From assembly GCA_965250215.1 (NCBI GenBank), contig CBDFNN010000004.1, positions 124,001-188,000 on the forward strand: a stretch of 64,000 nucleotides of DNA, in the 5' to 3' direction. A program made the position numbers and the translations under genes. Shown piece after piece: positions 25,477-33,342 of this stretch. Positions within the stretch are counted from its first letter, which is position 1; the number at the start of each line of letters is the position of its first letter. The stretch comes from CBDFNN01 sp965250215. GTDB taxonomy: Bacteria > Bacteroidota > Rhodothermia > Rhodothermales > DATKEJ01. The notes below the pieces were generated by a model. That model worked only from the letters and a program-made list of their open reading frames with translations. It did not search any database and was not told where the DNA came from.

Positions 25477-26454
25477 TCAGCTAGTGAGGAATGGCTCGAA
25501 AACTCTTTCGACTTCACCAGCACTACGTTTGTGAGCTTCGACAATAGAGATGGTCTGTGGCGTACCCTCCTCCACGCACTGTTCCAAAACGATATGCGGC
25601 TTGAGTCCTCGATGCATCAATAAATCCACTAGGTGCTGATAATCGATGTCTCCTTTTGCAGAGAAGACTTCAGACCACTTGCCGTCATTGGATTGCCGGA
25701 GATGTAGCTCGACTATTCTATCTCCGTAGTGCTTAACGATATCAAATAAGGCCACCTCTGAATCACCGGCTCCTCGGTAAATCCAGTGGGCATCCAAGCA
25801 GAGTTTTACATTGGCTGGATCCGTGCCTTGTAGCATATGATGAAACTCTCGTGCACCGGCTCTCATCTCGGGATCGTGCGTGTGATATGCCAAGGCTACA
25901 TCCATCGATTTCAAAGCCGCGCCCAATCTGTTGAGTTCACGCGCTTGTACACGGAGCTGCTTGTCGGACTTGTTCTCTTTGGAGTTCCAATCAATAGGCG
26001 AGGGATTGGTTACGGCGATCTTAATTCCAAGAGGCAAAGCCTGCTTGACTATTTCAACCGCCAAGTCGATGCTCTTCTCAGACTGCTCCTCGTCGTGTAA
26101 GATAGAATTGACATAGAGAGAGTCCGCCCAAATGCCATGTCGCTTCATTTGGGCAACCGTAGTTGCAACTGTTTTTGCCTCCGAGAAAGAAGGTTCATAA
26201 CCCGACATGCCAGTCGATTTGAAGGCCTCGAAAGACTCATCCATATCGGCAAACCAATCCTTGCCTTCTCGCTGATAGTAATTGAACCAGGTGTACTGTT
26301 GGCAGGCGATTCCTTGATCGACTAGGAGGCTCCTGCTCCTTGAGTTGGCCCCAGCATTTACGAGACCGGGTGCAAGCACCGCAGCGCTGACAAGACTGGA
26401 TGATTTTAGGAAGTTTCGTCTTGATTGCATCTGCGTTTTCTCTGGTTTTTTCAT
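25477..26454 (-). CDS. Sugar phosphate isomerase/epimerase (xylose isomerase-like TIM barrel), Tat-exported
   Basis: 325 residues. A twin-arginine motif SRRNFLKSSS sits at residues 11-20 (a start at the second Met, 26430, would keep it). The AP-endonuclease-2-type TIM barrel has candidate metal ligands in VALAYHTHDPEMRAG, VKLCLDAHWIYRGAG, IVELHLRQSNDG and HIVLEQCVEEGTP. The fold fits periplasmic sugar epimerases/isomerases that accompany Gfo/Idh oxidoreductases, such as the one at 23395. The exact sugar is unknown. Confidence 0.88.
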   Translation of the reverse strand: MKKPEKTQMQSRRNFLKSSSLVSAAVLAPGLVNAGANSRSRSLLVDQGIACQQYTWFNYYQREGKDWFADMDESFEAFKSTGMSGYEPSFSEAKTVATTVAQMKRHGIWADSLYVNSILHDEEQSEKSIDLAVEIVKQALPLGIKIAVTNPSPIDWNSKENKSDKQLRVQARELNRLGAALKSMDVALAYHTHDPEMRAGAREFHHMLQGTDPANVKLCLDAHWIYRGAGDSEVALFDIVKHYGDRIVELHLRQSNDGKWSEVFSAKGDIDYQHLVDLLMHRGLKPHIVLEQCVEEGTPQTISIVEAHKRSAGEVERVFEPFLTS

Positions 26455-26532
26455 TCTACATCCTCACCTGAACTAGTCAAATAATAATAGAGGTCATTTT
26501 CGATTCAACTCCTCTTGTGCACTCGGACACTT

Positions 26533-26874
26533 CTATTTCTTTTTCTTCCGCTTCTTACTCGACTTCGCGAGTGGATTGAAGTCTAAGCATTTTGTTATCC
26601 AAAAGTCGAGGTCAGACTTTTTCTTGTATCCTTCCGCCTCAATTCTCAGAAAGCCCTTCATGGCACGACCTGTCATCATCATAAGGCCCGCTCCTCTTCT
26701 TTCAAGGAGATCATCCATTTCGTTAGGATTCACCCGAAGCATGAGTCCATCTTGATAGGTGCCCATCAGCATTTTGTCATCGACCATGATGCAGAGGCCA
26801 CCAAACATCTTCTTTTCAATCCAGGTGACGCTTTTGTCGTCCAGTATTATTCTGATTCTGTCAAGGTCCTCCAT
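26533..26874 (-). CDS. TfoX N-terminal domain protein
   Basis: 113 residues, the N-terminal TfoX/Sxy domain alone: VTWIEKKMFGGLCIMVDDKMLMGTYQDGLMLRV and GRAMKGFLRIEAEGY are the family signature. The C-terminus ends in a Lys/Arg tail (KSSKKRKKKK). Full-length Sxy/TfoX activates competence genes with CRP in gammaproteobacteria, but the isolated N-terminal domain is widespread in Bacteroidota with no proven role. Transcribed on its own. Confidence 0.9.
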   Translation of the reverse strand: MEDLDRIRIILDDKSVTWIEKKMFGGLCIMVDDKMLMGTYQDGLMLRVNPNEMDDLLERRGAGLMMMTGRAMKGFLRIEAEGYKKKSDLDFWITKCLDFNPLAKSSKKRKKKK

Positions 26875-27023
26875 AAACGGTGGCCGGTTTGTCGTGGTTA
26901 GTTGTAAGATAAACGGTCGTCAGCATACAGTCTACAACCGTCAGATGTCATCGATCATTAGATTCCCAAATCTCTTCCTTCAGACGGTCGGCTGTAGACG
27001 GACGACTATCCTTGCATTCCCTT

Positions 27024-27071
27024 AGTAGAGAAGTAGAGAAGTAGAGAAGTAGAGAAGTAGAGAAGTAGAGA
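27024..27071. repeat. AGTAGAGA x6 tandem array
   Basis: Six perfect 8-bp units, starting 150 bp after the TfoX start on the other strand and ending 91 bp before the TTG start of the decarboxylase. Preceded by a degenerate block (26880-27005) of GGTCGTC/CAGTCTACAACCGTC/GGTCGGCTGTAGAC words. Confidence 0.95.
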
Positions 27072-27162
27072 AGAATACCATCCCTTGCCCTTAAGTCAAT
27101 TAGTTGGTCTAAATTCATCCCGACTCGAACTCACAACACATCACTCAAAACCCATAACCGTC

Positions 27163-27855
27163 TTGTCTCCAATTGTCCAAATTTCTCTCGATCTTACCAG
27201 TATTCCCGAAGCACTTGATATGGCCGAGAAGGCCATTCGCGCAGGTGTCGACTGGCTCGAAGTAGGCACACCATTGATTATCGCTGAAGGTATGAACGGG
27301 GTGCGAGCTCTCCGAGAACGATATCCCGACACTCCTATCGTCGCTGATCTTAAAACCATGGATGGTGGATACCTTGAGGCCGAGTTGATGGCCAAGGCTG
27401 GTGCGACGCACGTAGTCGTGATGGGACAGGCTCACATGGAAACTGTGGAGCAAGTAGTGCGAGCTGGAAAGGATTTTGGAATCAAGGTTATGGGCGATAA
27501 TATGGCGATGCCGAGTCTCGTGGCCGGCTCCAAACTGCTTGAAGAAATGGGCTGCGACTACATCATTCACCACATCGGTTATGACTTTCGCAATATGTTG
27601 AAAGAACGAGGAGAACCTTACCCCTCACCACTCGATCAACTTCGTGAGATTGTTGACGCTGTCGACATTCCCGTTCAAGCCGTAGGCGGATTGACATTGG
27701 AGCAGGCAATCGAAACACCAAGCTACGGTGCTCCGCTAGTAGTCATCGGTGCTCCTTTGGCAGTAGACGCCGATGCCTTCAAAGCCCCCAGCCATGATGT
27801 GGAAGCTGTCCTGAGAGAAATTTGTGAGCGTGTTAAATCTGAGCACCTCGATTGA
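27163..27855 (+). CDS. HPS/KGPDC-like orotidine-decarboxylase-superfamily protein
   Basis: 230 residues from a TTG at 27163, which places VQISLDLTSIPEAL at the N-terminus as in 3-hexulose-6-phosphate synthase and 3-keto-L-gulonate-6-phosphate decarboxylase. The frame opens at a TTG at 27085, but that leader has no family match. The active-site motif DLKTMDGGYLEAELMAKAGA is conserved, followed by VMGDNMAM, DYIIHHIGYD and PVQAVGGLTLEQA. The product either condenses formaldehyde with ribulose 5-phosphate or decarboxylates a keto-sugar-acid phosphate. No 6-phospho-3-hexuloisomerase is adjacent. An alcohol dehydrogenase 117 bp downstream suggests sugar-acid metabolism. Confidence 0.85.
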   Translation: MSPIVQISLDLTSIPEALDMAEKAIRAGVDWLEVGTPLIIAEGMNGVRALRERYPDTPIVADLKTMDGGYLEAELMAKAGATHVVVMGQAHMETVEQVVRAGKDFGIKVMGDNMAMPSLVAGSKLLEEMGCDYIIHHIGYDFRNMLKERGEPYPSPLDQLREIVDAVDIPVQAVGGLTLEQAIETPSYGAPLVVIGAPLAVDADAFKAPSHDVEAVLREICERVKSEHLD

Positions 27856-27924
27856 TAGAAAAAAGAATCCACCGTTTAGTATGATAGGTTGGAGCCCTTC
27901 ACTAGGCCTATTCATCTTTTTCAA

Positions 27925-27977
27925 TTACCAATTACAAAAGACCAAGAACCAAGGACCAAAGACCAATAACCAATGAC
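27925..27977. repeat. ACCAA-type word array over an ATG
   Basis: TTACCAATTACAAAAGACC, AAGAACC, AAGGACC, AAAGACC, AATAACC, AATGACC: at least six 7-bp AAnnACC units in tandem. The last supplies the ATG of the alcohol dehydrogenase (CCAATGACC). Confidence 0.85.
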
Positions 27978-28998
27978 CGCCTTAGTAAATTACTCACCCG
28001 ACCCCGGCTCCGTCGAACTTCGAGAAATCGACATTCCGACCATCGGTGATGACGATGTTCTTCTTCGAGTCAGAGCTGTTGGAATCTGTGGTAGCGATCT
28101 CCATCAATGGCAATCGAGCCACTCTTGGAAGGTTAACTATCCATGTGTCCTTGGCCATGAATTCGCTGGGGTAATAGAGCGTTTAGGTTCGCGTGTCGAA
28201 AACTTCAAAGTCGGAGACCGTGTGGTTTCTGAGACTGCCGCCGTCATCGATCCACACTCTCCTCTGTCACGCCGAGGTCTATACAACCTCGATCCAAGCC
28301 GACTTGGTTTCGGATATGGAGTGAATGGCGCAATGACAGAATTTGTGCGTGTACCCGAGCGATGCCTTCATGCCATTCCCGATACTCTTGAATTCAAATA
28401 CGCCGCGCTGACTGAGCCATGCTGTGTTGCTTTCAATGCTGTCTGCGAGCAAAGTCGAGTTCAACCTGGGGATCATGTTGTTGTCATTGGCCCAGGTCCA
28501 ATCGGATTGCTTTGCGCCATCATGGCTAAATTATCCGGTGCAGGAAAAGTCATTGTGATTGGCTTGCCATCAGATAAAAATAGATTGGAGATTGCCACAC
28601 AGCTCGGAGCTGAGGTATTAGTGGATGAGGTGGAAAAGCAAATCGCTTTGCTCGGTGATGGGCTGGGGGTCGACCTTGTCATCGATGCAGCTGGTGTCTC
28701 TCAGACTCTGGAGCTCGCCATGAAAATCATCCGACCTGCGGGACAAATTTGCAAAGTCGGCTGGGGACCTCAAGCGATGCAATTTAGCATGGATGCTGCA
28801 GTCCAGAAGGCCGTCACTATTCAAGGATCCTTTTCTCACAACTGGCCAATCTGGGAAAGGGTGATTAGGCTTTTAGATTCGGGTCAATTGGATCTTTCGC
28901 CCATCCTTGGTTGGGAAGGTCGCTTAGATCAATGGCGGGATGGTTTCGAAAAAATGCACAGCGGCGAAGTTGTAAAATCAGTTATCTTGAGAAACTGA
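27973..28998 (+). CDS. Zinc-type alcohol/polyol dehydrogenase lacking the structural zinc cysteines
   Basis: 341-residue medium-chain dehydrogenase. Catalytic zinc ligands are present (VGICGSDLHQW Cys, CVLGHEFAG His-Glu, ALTEPCCVAFN), and VVVIGPGPIGLLCA is the NAD-binding motif. The lobe that normally carries four structural-zinc cysteines reads IDPHSPLSRRGLYNLDPS: aligned with CxxCxxCxxxxxxxC it has Asp, Ser, Ser, Asp instead. The remainder (FGYGVNGAMTEFVRVP) keeps the polyol/threonine dehydrogenase pattern. The substrate is probably a sugar, polyol or sugar acid. The start codon lies inside an ACCAA repeat array. Confidence 0.9.
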   Translation: MTALVNYSPDPGSVELREIDIPTIGDDDVLLRVRAVGICGSDLHQWQSSHSWKVNYPCVLGHEFAGVIERLGSRVENFKVGDRVVSETAAVIDPHSPLSRRGLYNLDPSRLGFGYGVNGAMTEFVRVPERCLHAIPDTLEFKYAALTEPCCVAFNAVCEQSRVQPGDHVVVIGPGPIGLLCAIMAKLSGAGKVIVIGLPSDKNRLEIATQLGAEVLVDEVEKQIALLGDGLGVDLVIDAAGVSQTLELAMKIIRPAGQICKVGWGPQAMQFSMDAAVQKAVTIQGSFSHNWPIWERVIRLLDSGQLDLSPILGWEGRLDQWRDGFEKMHSGEVVKSVILRN

Positions 28999-29060
28999 CT
29001 TATTATTTGATAAAAATCATTTTCCGAATGAGACATTGTTCTCTGTGGAGGTTTAGCAAT

Positions 29061-31256
29061 ATGAGATATTTCATTCTACTAATTTTTTTCTGCGCGTCCA
29101 CAGCGGACCTTGTGATGGCGCAAGATCATTCTACGGCGCGTGAATGGAACGACGTATTACTCGAGGCCATTCGAGATGACTTCGCTCGACCCACAATCCA
29201 CGCTAGGAATTTATTTCATACGAGCGTTGCGATGTATGACATCTGGGCACTCTACGATGATACCGCCCAAGCATTCCTTGCGAATAGATCTGTTCGCGGG
29301 TATGAATGCGTTATAGATAATCTTCCTATCGATGCAGATTTCGAGACAGACCGAAAGGAAGCAATCGATTACGCTTCCTACCGGATCTTGAACCATCGCT
29401 TTCGAAATTCTCCCGGTGCCGACGAATCCCTTGCTCGTTTCGATTCCCTTTTTGCAGTTCAAGGTCATGATCCGAACGACCTCAGCATGGACTATGAAAA
29501 TGGTTCAGGTGCTGCTTTGGGTAATTACATCGCTAATTGTCTCATCGAGTTCGGACTCGAAGATGGGGCCAACGAAATAGACGATTACAAAAGTCTTCAT
29601 TATCTGCCAAGCAATCCGCCACTAGCTCCTGCTGAACCAGGTAATAGCTCGCTTACTGATCCGAACAGATGGCAGCCTCTATCACTCAACTATTTCATTG
29701 ACCAGAGTGGAAACGTTGTTAATCTTGATAGTCTTGGATTCCTTAGTCCGGAGTGGGGTGCCGTGACCCCCTTTGCCCTTCACGACAGAGATTTGACGAT
29801 TGAGACGAGAGACGATGGCGAGTATTGGCTTTTTCACGATCCCGGCCACCCTCCTTATGTTGGAGAAAACACGAGTCAAAGTACTCAAGAATATTTATGG
29901 GGCTTCTGCCTCGTTTCCATGTGGTCCTCTCACCTCGACCCAAGCGATGGTGTCATGTGGGATATCTCACCAGCCTCTATGGGCAACAATCCAGAATTCC
30001 CCACCGATTTTGCTGGTTACCAGGCTTTTTACAAAACCGAGCAAGGTGGTGATGCAAGTCGCGGTTACAACATGAATCCAAAAACGGGTCAGCCATACGA
30101 TGCTCAAATAGTGCCTCGTGGCGACTTCGCGAGGGTCCTCGCTGAGTTTTGGGCGGATGGACCTGATTCCGAAACTCCTCCGGGACATTGGTTCACCCTT
30201 CTGAATTACGTGAGTGACCATCCAGAGCACGTGAAAAAATTTCGAGGAGAGGGAGAAATACTTGATCAACTTGAATGGGATGTCAAGTCCTACCTAGCCA
30301 TGGGCGGCGCTATGCATGACGCAGCTGTCACAGCTTGGGGTCTAAAGGGCTGGTACGACTATATCCGACCCATTTCAGCCATCCGAGGAATGGTGGATCG
30401 TGGGCAGAGCACAATTCCGGACATTGATTCATATACGCCAGACGGGACTCTTTTAGTGCCCGGTTTCATCGACCTGATCACTGAGGACGACCCTATTCAT
30501 TTGCGCGGTTTTGAACTCAATGGCGTGGAATACGATCGCTACATTGGACAGCCGAAGGTTCGTGCTTGGACGGGGCTCGAAGACAACGATCAGCTTGAGA
30601 GTGTCGATTGGATCAGAGCCGCAAAGTGGTGGCCCTACCAGCGACCCTCATTTGTCACCCCGCCATTTGCCGGCTACGTGTCAGGTCATTCGACTTTTTC
30701 TCGTGCCGCCGCAGAGGTAATGACGCTACTCACAGGGGATGAATATTTTCCTGGTGGCCTTGGTCAGTTCGAGGCTAAAGCTAACGACTACCTCGTTTTT
30801 GAGGACGGACCAAGTATGGATCTCACTCTGCAATGGGCCACTTATCGCGATGCTGCCGACCAATCGGCCCTGTCACGCATCTGGGGTGGAATCCATCCTC
30901 CCGCCGATGATATTCCAGGACGAGTGATAGGTATCGACATCGGACAGGATGCCTTCGAGCTTGCAGAAGAATTGTTCACTGGTACCTGGGGAGTCGCCAA
31001 CGAGACCAATCAACCCTCTAGTTTCAAGAGGCTAGAATTGTACCCAAACCCTGTTCATGCCGGAACAGCGCTCTTCTTCAATTCAAGCGAATCGTCAGAC
31101 GATGCTCAGCCAGAACTCTATACAGTTCAAGGGAAAAAACTGAATCTAGAAATTGAATACGGATCTAAAACCAGCAAGCTAGACACCTCCACTCTTTCCC
31201 CAGGTCTCTACGTTTTGCGCCTAGGAAGCTTCTCTGGAAAATTCCTGGTCTACTGA
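29061..31256 (+). CDS. Secreted vanadium-haloperoxidase-like (PAP2 superfamily) protein with T9SS domain
   Basis: 731 residues from the ATG at 29061, where a signal peptide begins (MRYFILLIFFCASTADLVMA); upstream in-frame codons overlap the dehydrogenase and are rejected. The vanadate/phosphate site of the PAP2-haloperoxidase superfamily is recognisable: KWWPYQRP (about 522-529; one residue shorter than the usual K-x6-RP), YVSGHSTFSRAA (about 539-550, candidate acid-base His in SGHS), and SRIWGGIHPPADD (about 605-617, exact SR-x5-H-x3-D). A C-terminal T9SS domain (RLELYPNPVHAGTALFF ... LSPGLYVLRLGSFSGKFLVY) marks surface export. It could be a haloperoxidase or a phosphatase; metal use is not provable here. 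Confidence 0.88.
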   Translation: MRYFILLIFFCASTADLVMAQDHSTAREWNDVLLEAIRDDFARPTIHARNLFHTSVAMYDIWALYDDTAQAFLANRSVRGYECVIDNLPIDADFETDRKEAIDYASYRILNHRFRNSPGADESLARFDSLFAVQGHDPNDLSMDYENGSGAALGNYIANCLIEFGLEDGANEIDDYKSLHYLPSNPPLAPAEPGNSSLTDPNRWQPLSLNYFIDQSGNVVNLDSLGFLSPEWGAVTPFALHDRDLTIETRDDGEYWLFHDPGHPPYVGENTSQSTQEYLWGFCLVSMWSSHLDPSDGVMWDISPASMGNNPEFPTDFAGYQAFYKTEQGGDASRGYNMNPKTGQPYDAQIVPRGDFARVLAEFWADGPDSETPPGHWFTLLNYVSDHPEHVKKFRGEGEILDQLEWDVKSYLAMGGAMHDAAVTAWGLKGWYDYIRPISAIRGMVDRGQSTIPDIDSYTPDGTLLVPGFIDLITEDDPIHLRGFELNGVEYDRYIGQPKVRAWTGLEDNDQLESVDWIRAAKWWPYQRPSFVTPPFAGYVSGHSTFSRAAAEVMTLLTGDEYFPGGLGQFEAKANDYLVFEDGPSMDLTLQWATYRDAADQSALSRIWGGIHPPADDIPGRVIGIDIGQDAFELAEELFTGTWGVANETNQPSSFKRLELYPNPVHAGTALFFNSSESSDDAQPELYTVQGKKLNLEIEYGSKTSKLDTSTLSPGLYVLRLGSFSGKFLVY

Positions 31257-31273
31257 GGCAGAACGTCAGCTTT

Positions 31274-31446
31274 TCAGAACATCAGAGCTCGGAGAATCAT
31301 ATTTCAGACTTCAGTCATCAATAGGCAGTGGCCAATTTCAAATTGTCAAATTTCCCGTATTCTAGTAGTTTACATTTTCCGAAATAAAGAACACACGACT
31401 CCCGATGGTCAACATCGGACTTCGGGACTATGCTCTGATGTTCTGA
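31274..31446. repeat. 14-bp perfect inverted repeat
   Basis: TCAGAACATCAGAG (31274-31287) and its exact complement CTCTGATGTTCTGA (31433-31446) flank 145 bp of noncoding DNA. Both arms extend into looser TCAGA/CATC words (AACGTCAGC, TTCAGACTTCAGTCATC, CTGAAAATCTGACATCC). It occupies the gap between the haloperoxidase-like gene and the next isomerase. Confidence 0.85.
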
Positions 31447-31471
31447 ACACCTGAAAATCTGACATCCTGCT

Positions 31472-32374
31472 TTGCCTTTAGCCGCCTTCCCGAAATGCTT
31501 CCTCGATCAACTCTGTGTCACCCGCGAAATGACCGTGGACAGGTGGATCGATCTGTCCAAAGAACTGAAAGTCGATGGACTAGAATTCTACTGGGGTTTC
31601 ACCCCACATGACAATGACAATGAGTTAGCCCGACTACGGATGAAGGTCGAGGACCTTGGAATGACTATTCCGATGATGTGCTACTCTCCTGACTTTACGA
31701 TTCCTGGAAACGAGCAACGTCAACTTGAAATCGAGAAGCAGAAACTTGCCGTAGTAACTTCGGCCAAATTGGGTGCTAGCTTCTGCAGAGTCCTATCCGG
31801 ACAGGCACGACCCGAGCTAGGGCAGACAGAGGGCGTCGCTATGGTAGCCGATTGTATTCATCAAGTCCTTCCAATCGCCAGGGAAGAAGGTGTAACTCTG
31901 ATTTTGGAGAATCACTACAAAGACGGCTATTGGGATTTCCCCGAGTTTGCCCAGAAGAAAGAAGTCTTTCTCGCTCTGGTTGATCAGATCGGAGACGATC
32001 CAAATTTTGGCATCAACTACGATCCCTCGAACGCGATAGTAGCTGGTGATGACCCAATCGATTTGTTAGAGGCCGTAAAAGACAAGGTCGTAACGATGCA
32101 TGCAAGTGATCGCTGGCTCGACGGTGGCACCTTAGATGACCTGCGAAAGATGGAAGTGGATGGACACCAGGGCTACGCCTCGATCCTTCAGCACGGTATC
32201 GTGGGACAGGGCCTCAACGACTATGACAAGATCTTCTCGATCCTAGCAGAATGCAATTTCCGAGGATGGATCTCGATCGAGGATGGGCAAGATCCAACTC
32301 TCGGGATGGAGCACCTCAGGGAGTCGGCAATCTTTCTGAGAGAGATGATGGAAAAGTATTCAGTCGGAATCTGA
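31472..32374 (+). CDS. Sugar phosphate isomerase/epimerase (TIM barrel), cytoplasmic
   Basis: 300 residues from TTG 31472. The xylose-isomerase-like barrel shows DGLEFYWGFTPHD, GASFCRVLSGQARPELGQ, VTLILENHYKDGYWDFPEFAQ (Glu ligand), FGINYDPSNAIVAGDDP (Asp ligand), VVTMHASDRWLDGG (His ligand) and GWISIEDGQDP (Glu ligand), the complete metal set of the family. No signal peptide, so it differs from the Tat-exported paralogue at 25477. It is probably involved in keto-sugar or inositol-derivative isomerisation. A 26-bp copy of its codons (32213-32238) recurs downstream at 32549-32574. Confidence 0.9.
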   Translation: MPLAAFPKCFLDQLCVTREMTVDRWIDLSKELKVDGLEFYWGFTPHDNDNELARLRMKVEDLGMTIPMMCYSPDFTIPGNEQRQLEIEKQKLAVVTSAKLGASFCRVLSGQARPELGQTEGVAMVADCIHQVLPIAREEGVTLILENHYKDGYWDFPEFAQKKEVFLALVDQIGDDPNFGINYDPSNAIVAGDDPIDLLEAVKDKVVTMHASDRWLDGGTLDDLRKMEVDGHQGYASILQHGIVGQGLNDYDKIFSILAECNFRGWISIEDGQDPTLGMEHLRESAIFLREMMEKYSVGI

Positions 32375-32688
32375 AATGTTGATGACTTGACGGAAGGCAG
32401 TGGCAGAGAGAGCAAATGAGGTAAAACGAGGGAGTCACCCATCTCGAGTGCAAGTGCCGCTCGTTTAATTATCCCATTCTCATTTGGTCTGCTATCGGCA
32501 ACTTTCTCACTCTTTTACCACAAGCAGCAAATATAGCATTGCACAAAGCTCAACGACTATGACAAGATCTTCTCATTTTAGAACGCTCTTGCTCGATTGT
32601 CTTCGATTCCAGACTGCGATAGATACTGACTCCATTTAGATCTTGCCTAGACCTATTTTAACGTCCTTTCCTTTCGAAGGTGACTCGA
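32375..32688. other. Intergenic region with fragment duplicated from upstream gene
   Basis: About 310 bp with no gene. It contains a 26-bp exact duplicate of the isomerase coding sequence at 32549-32574 and otherwise unremarkable T/C-rich sequence. Confidence 0.6.
32549..32574 (+). repeat. 26-bp exact copy of isomerase codons
   Basis: Positions 32549-32574 are identical to 32213-32238 inside the isomerase gene (codons for LNDYDKIF). Flanking sequences diverge at once, so it is a short relic of a duplication or a recombination scar. Confidence 0.9.
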
Positions 32689-33120
32689 TTATTCAACAAC
32701 AGATACTTCAAAATGAAATGTTGACAGTTTCTGACAATCTCCTGCCCCGAATGAAGTCCCTATTCCAATTGTCGTGCCACCCACGCCGACTGGATAAACC
32801 GCCAGGGTATCCATGGGCCCATTTACTTCTGCTCTCGCAATGTCTAAATCATTTGATTGCGCATCAATTGGTAATGCAAGGCCTTCAGAATGTGTGAAAA
32901 TCTGGGGATCTCTTAAGTTGAAATATTGAGGTGGGTCGTCCAAGGCCATCTCTACGACTCTAGGAAAGTGATTCGATCTCTTACTAATAGTCCAGCTACA
33001 ACCCTCCCTAGCCGATAGGCTATCACATCCTCCGATAAACGGTACGGAGCACAATAAAAGGACAAAGAGTCGTGTGAATACAGGGTATTGTTTTAGGATT
33101 TCTACCCTTGCTTTAATCAT
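32689..33120 (-). CDS. Hypothetical small lipoprotein
   Basis: 143 residues from ATG 33120. The N-terminus RLFVLLLCSVPFIGGC is a convincing lipoprotein signal with lipobox. The mature part is short and of no known family: it has one further Cys pair (EGCSW, GAGDCQK), MALDDPPQYFNLRDPQIF and VGVGGTTIGIGTSFGAGDCQ. The last two could form a small beta domain. The open frame continues upstream to 33168 without a better start. It stands alone between oppositely oriented genes. Confidence 0.55.
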   Translation of the reverse strand: MIKARVEILKQYPVFTRLFVLLLCSVPFIGGCDSLSAREGCSWTISKRSNHFPRVVEMALDDPPQYFNLRDPQIFTHSEGLALPIDAQSNDLDIARAEVNGPMDTLAVYPVGVGGTTIGIGTSFGAGDCQKLSTFHFEVSVVE

Positions 33121-33342
33121 TCTTTGTGTAATTGGCTTGTGGGTAGGCAAGTTAACTATTCTCCTCAATTATTGGATGACAGACGCCAACAATGTGTCTA
33201 ACAAAATCCCGCTAGGCATTCTATATGGAGACTGCCTAGGCGACTTCTCTTTCTTCCTAAAAATCACATACTAAATCAAATCTTTTAGCTGAAATCGGGG
33301 TAGTTTTGACTAGATAAACTTCCCATTCTTAGCTCCCATAAC

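Noticed and set aside
33121..33342. Glycine riboswitch upstream of gcvP
   Set aside because: The 220-bp leader shows no recognisable aptamer pair or terminator/antiterminator hairpins.
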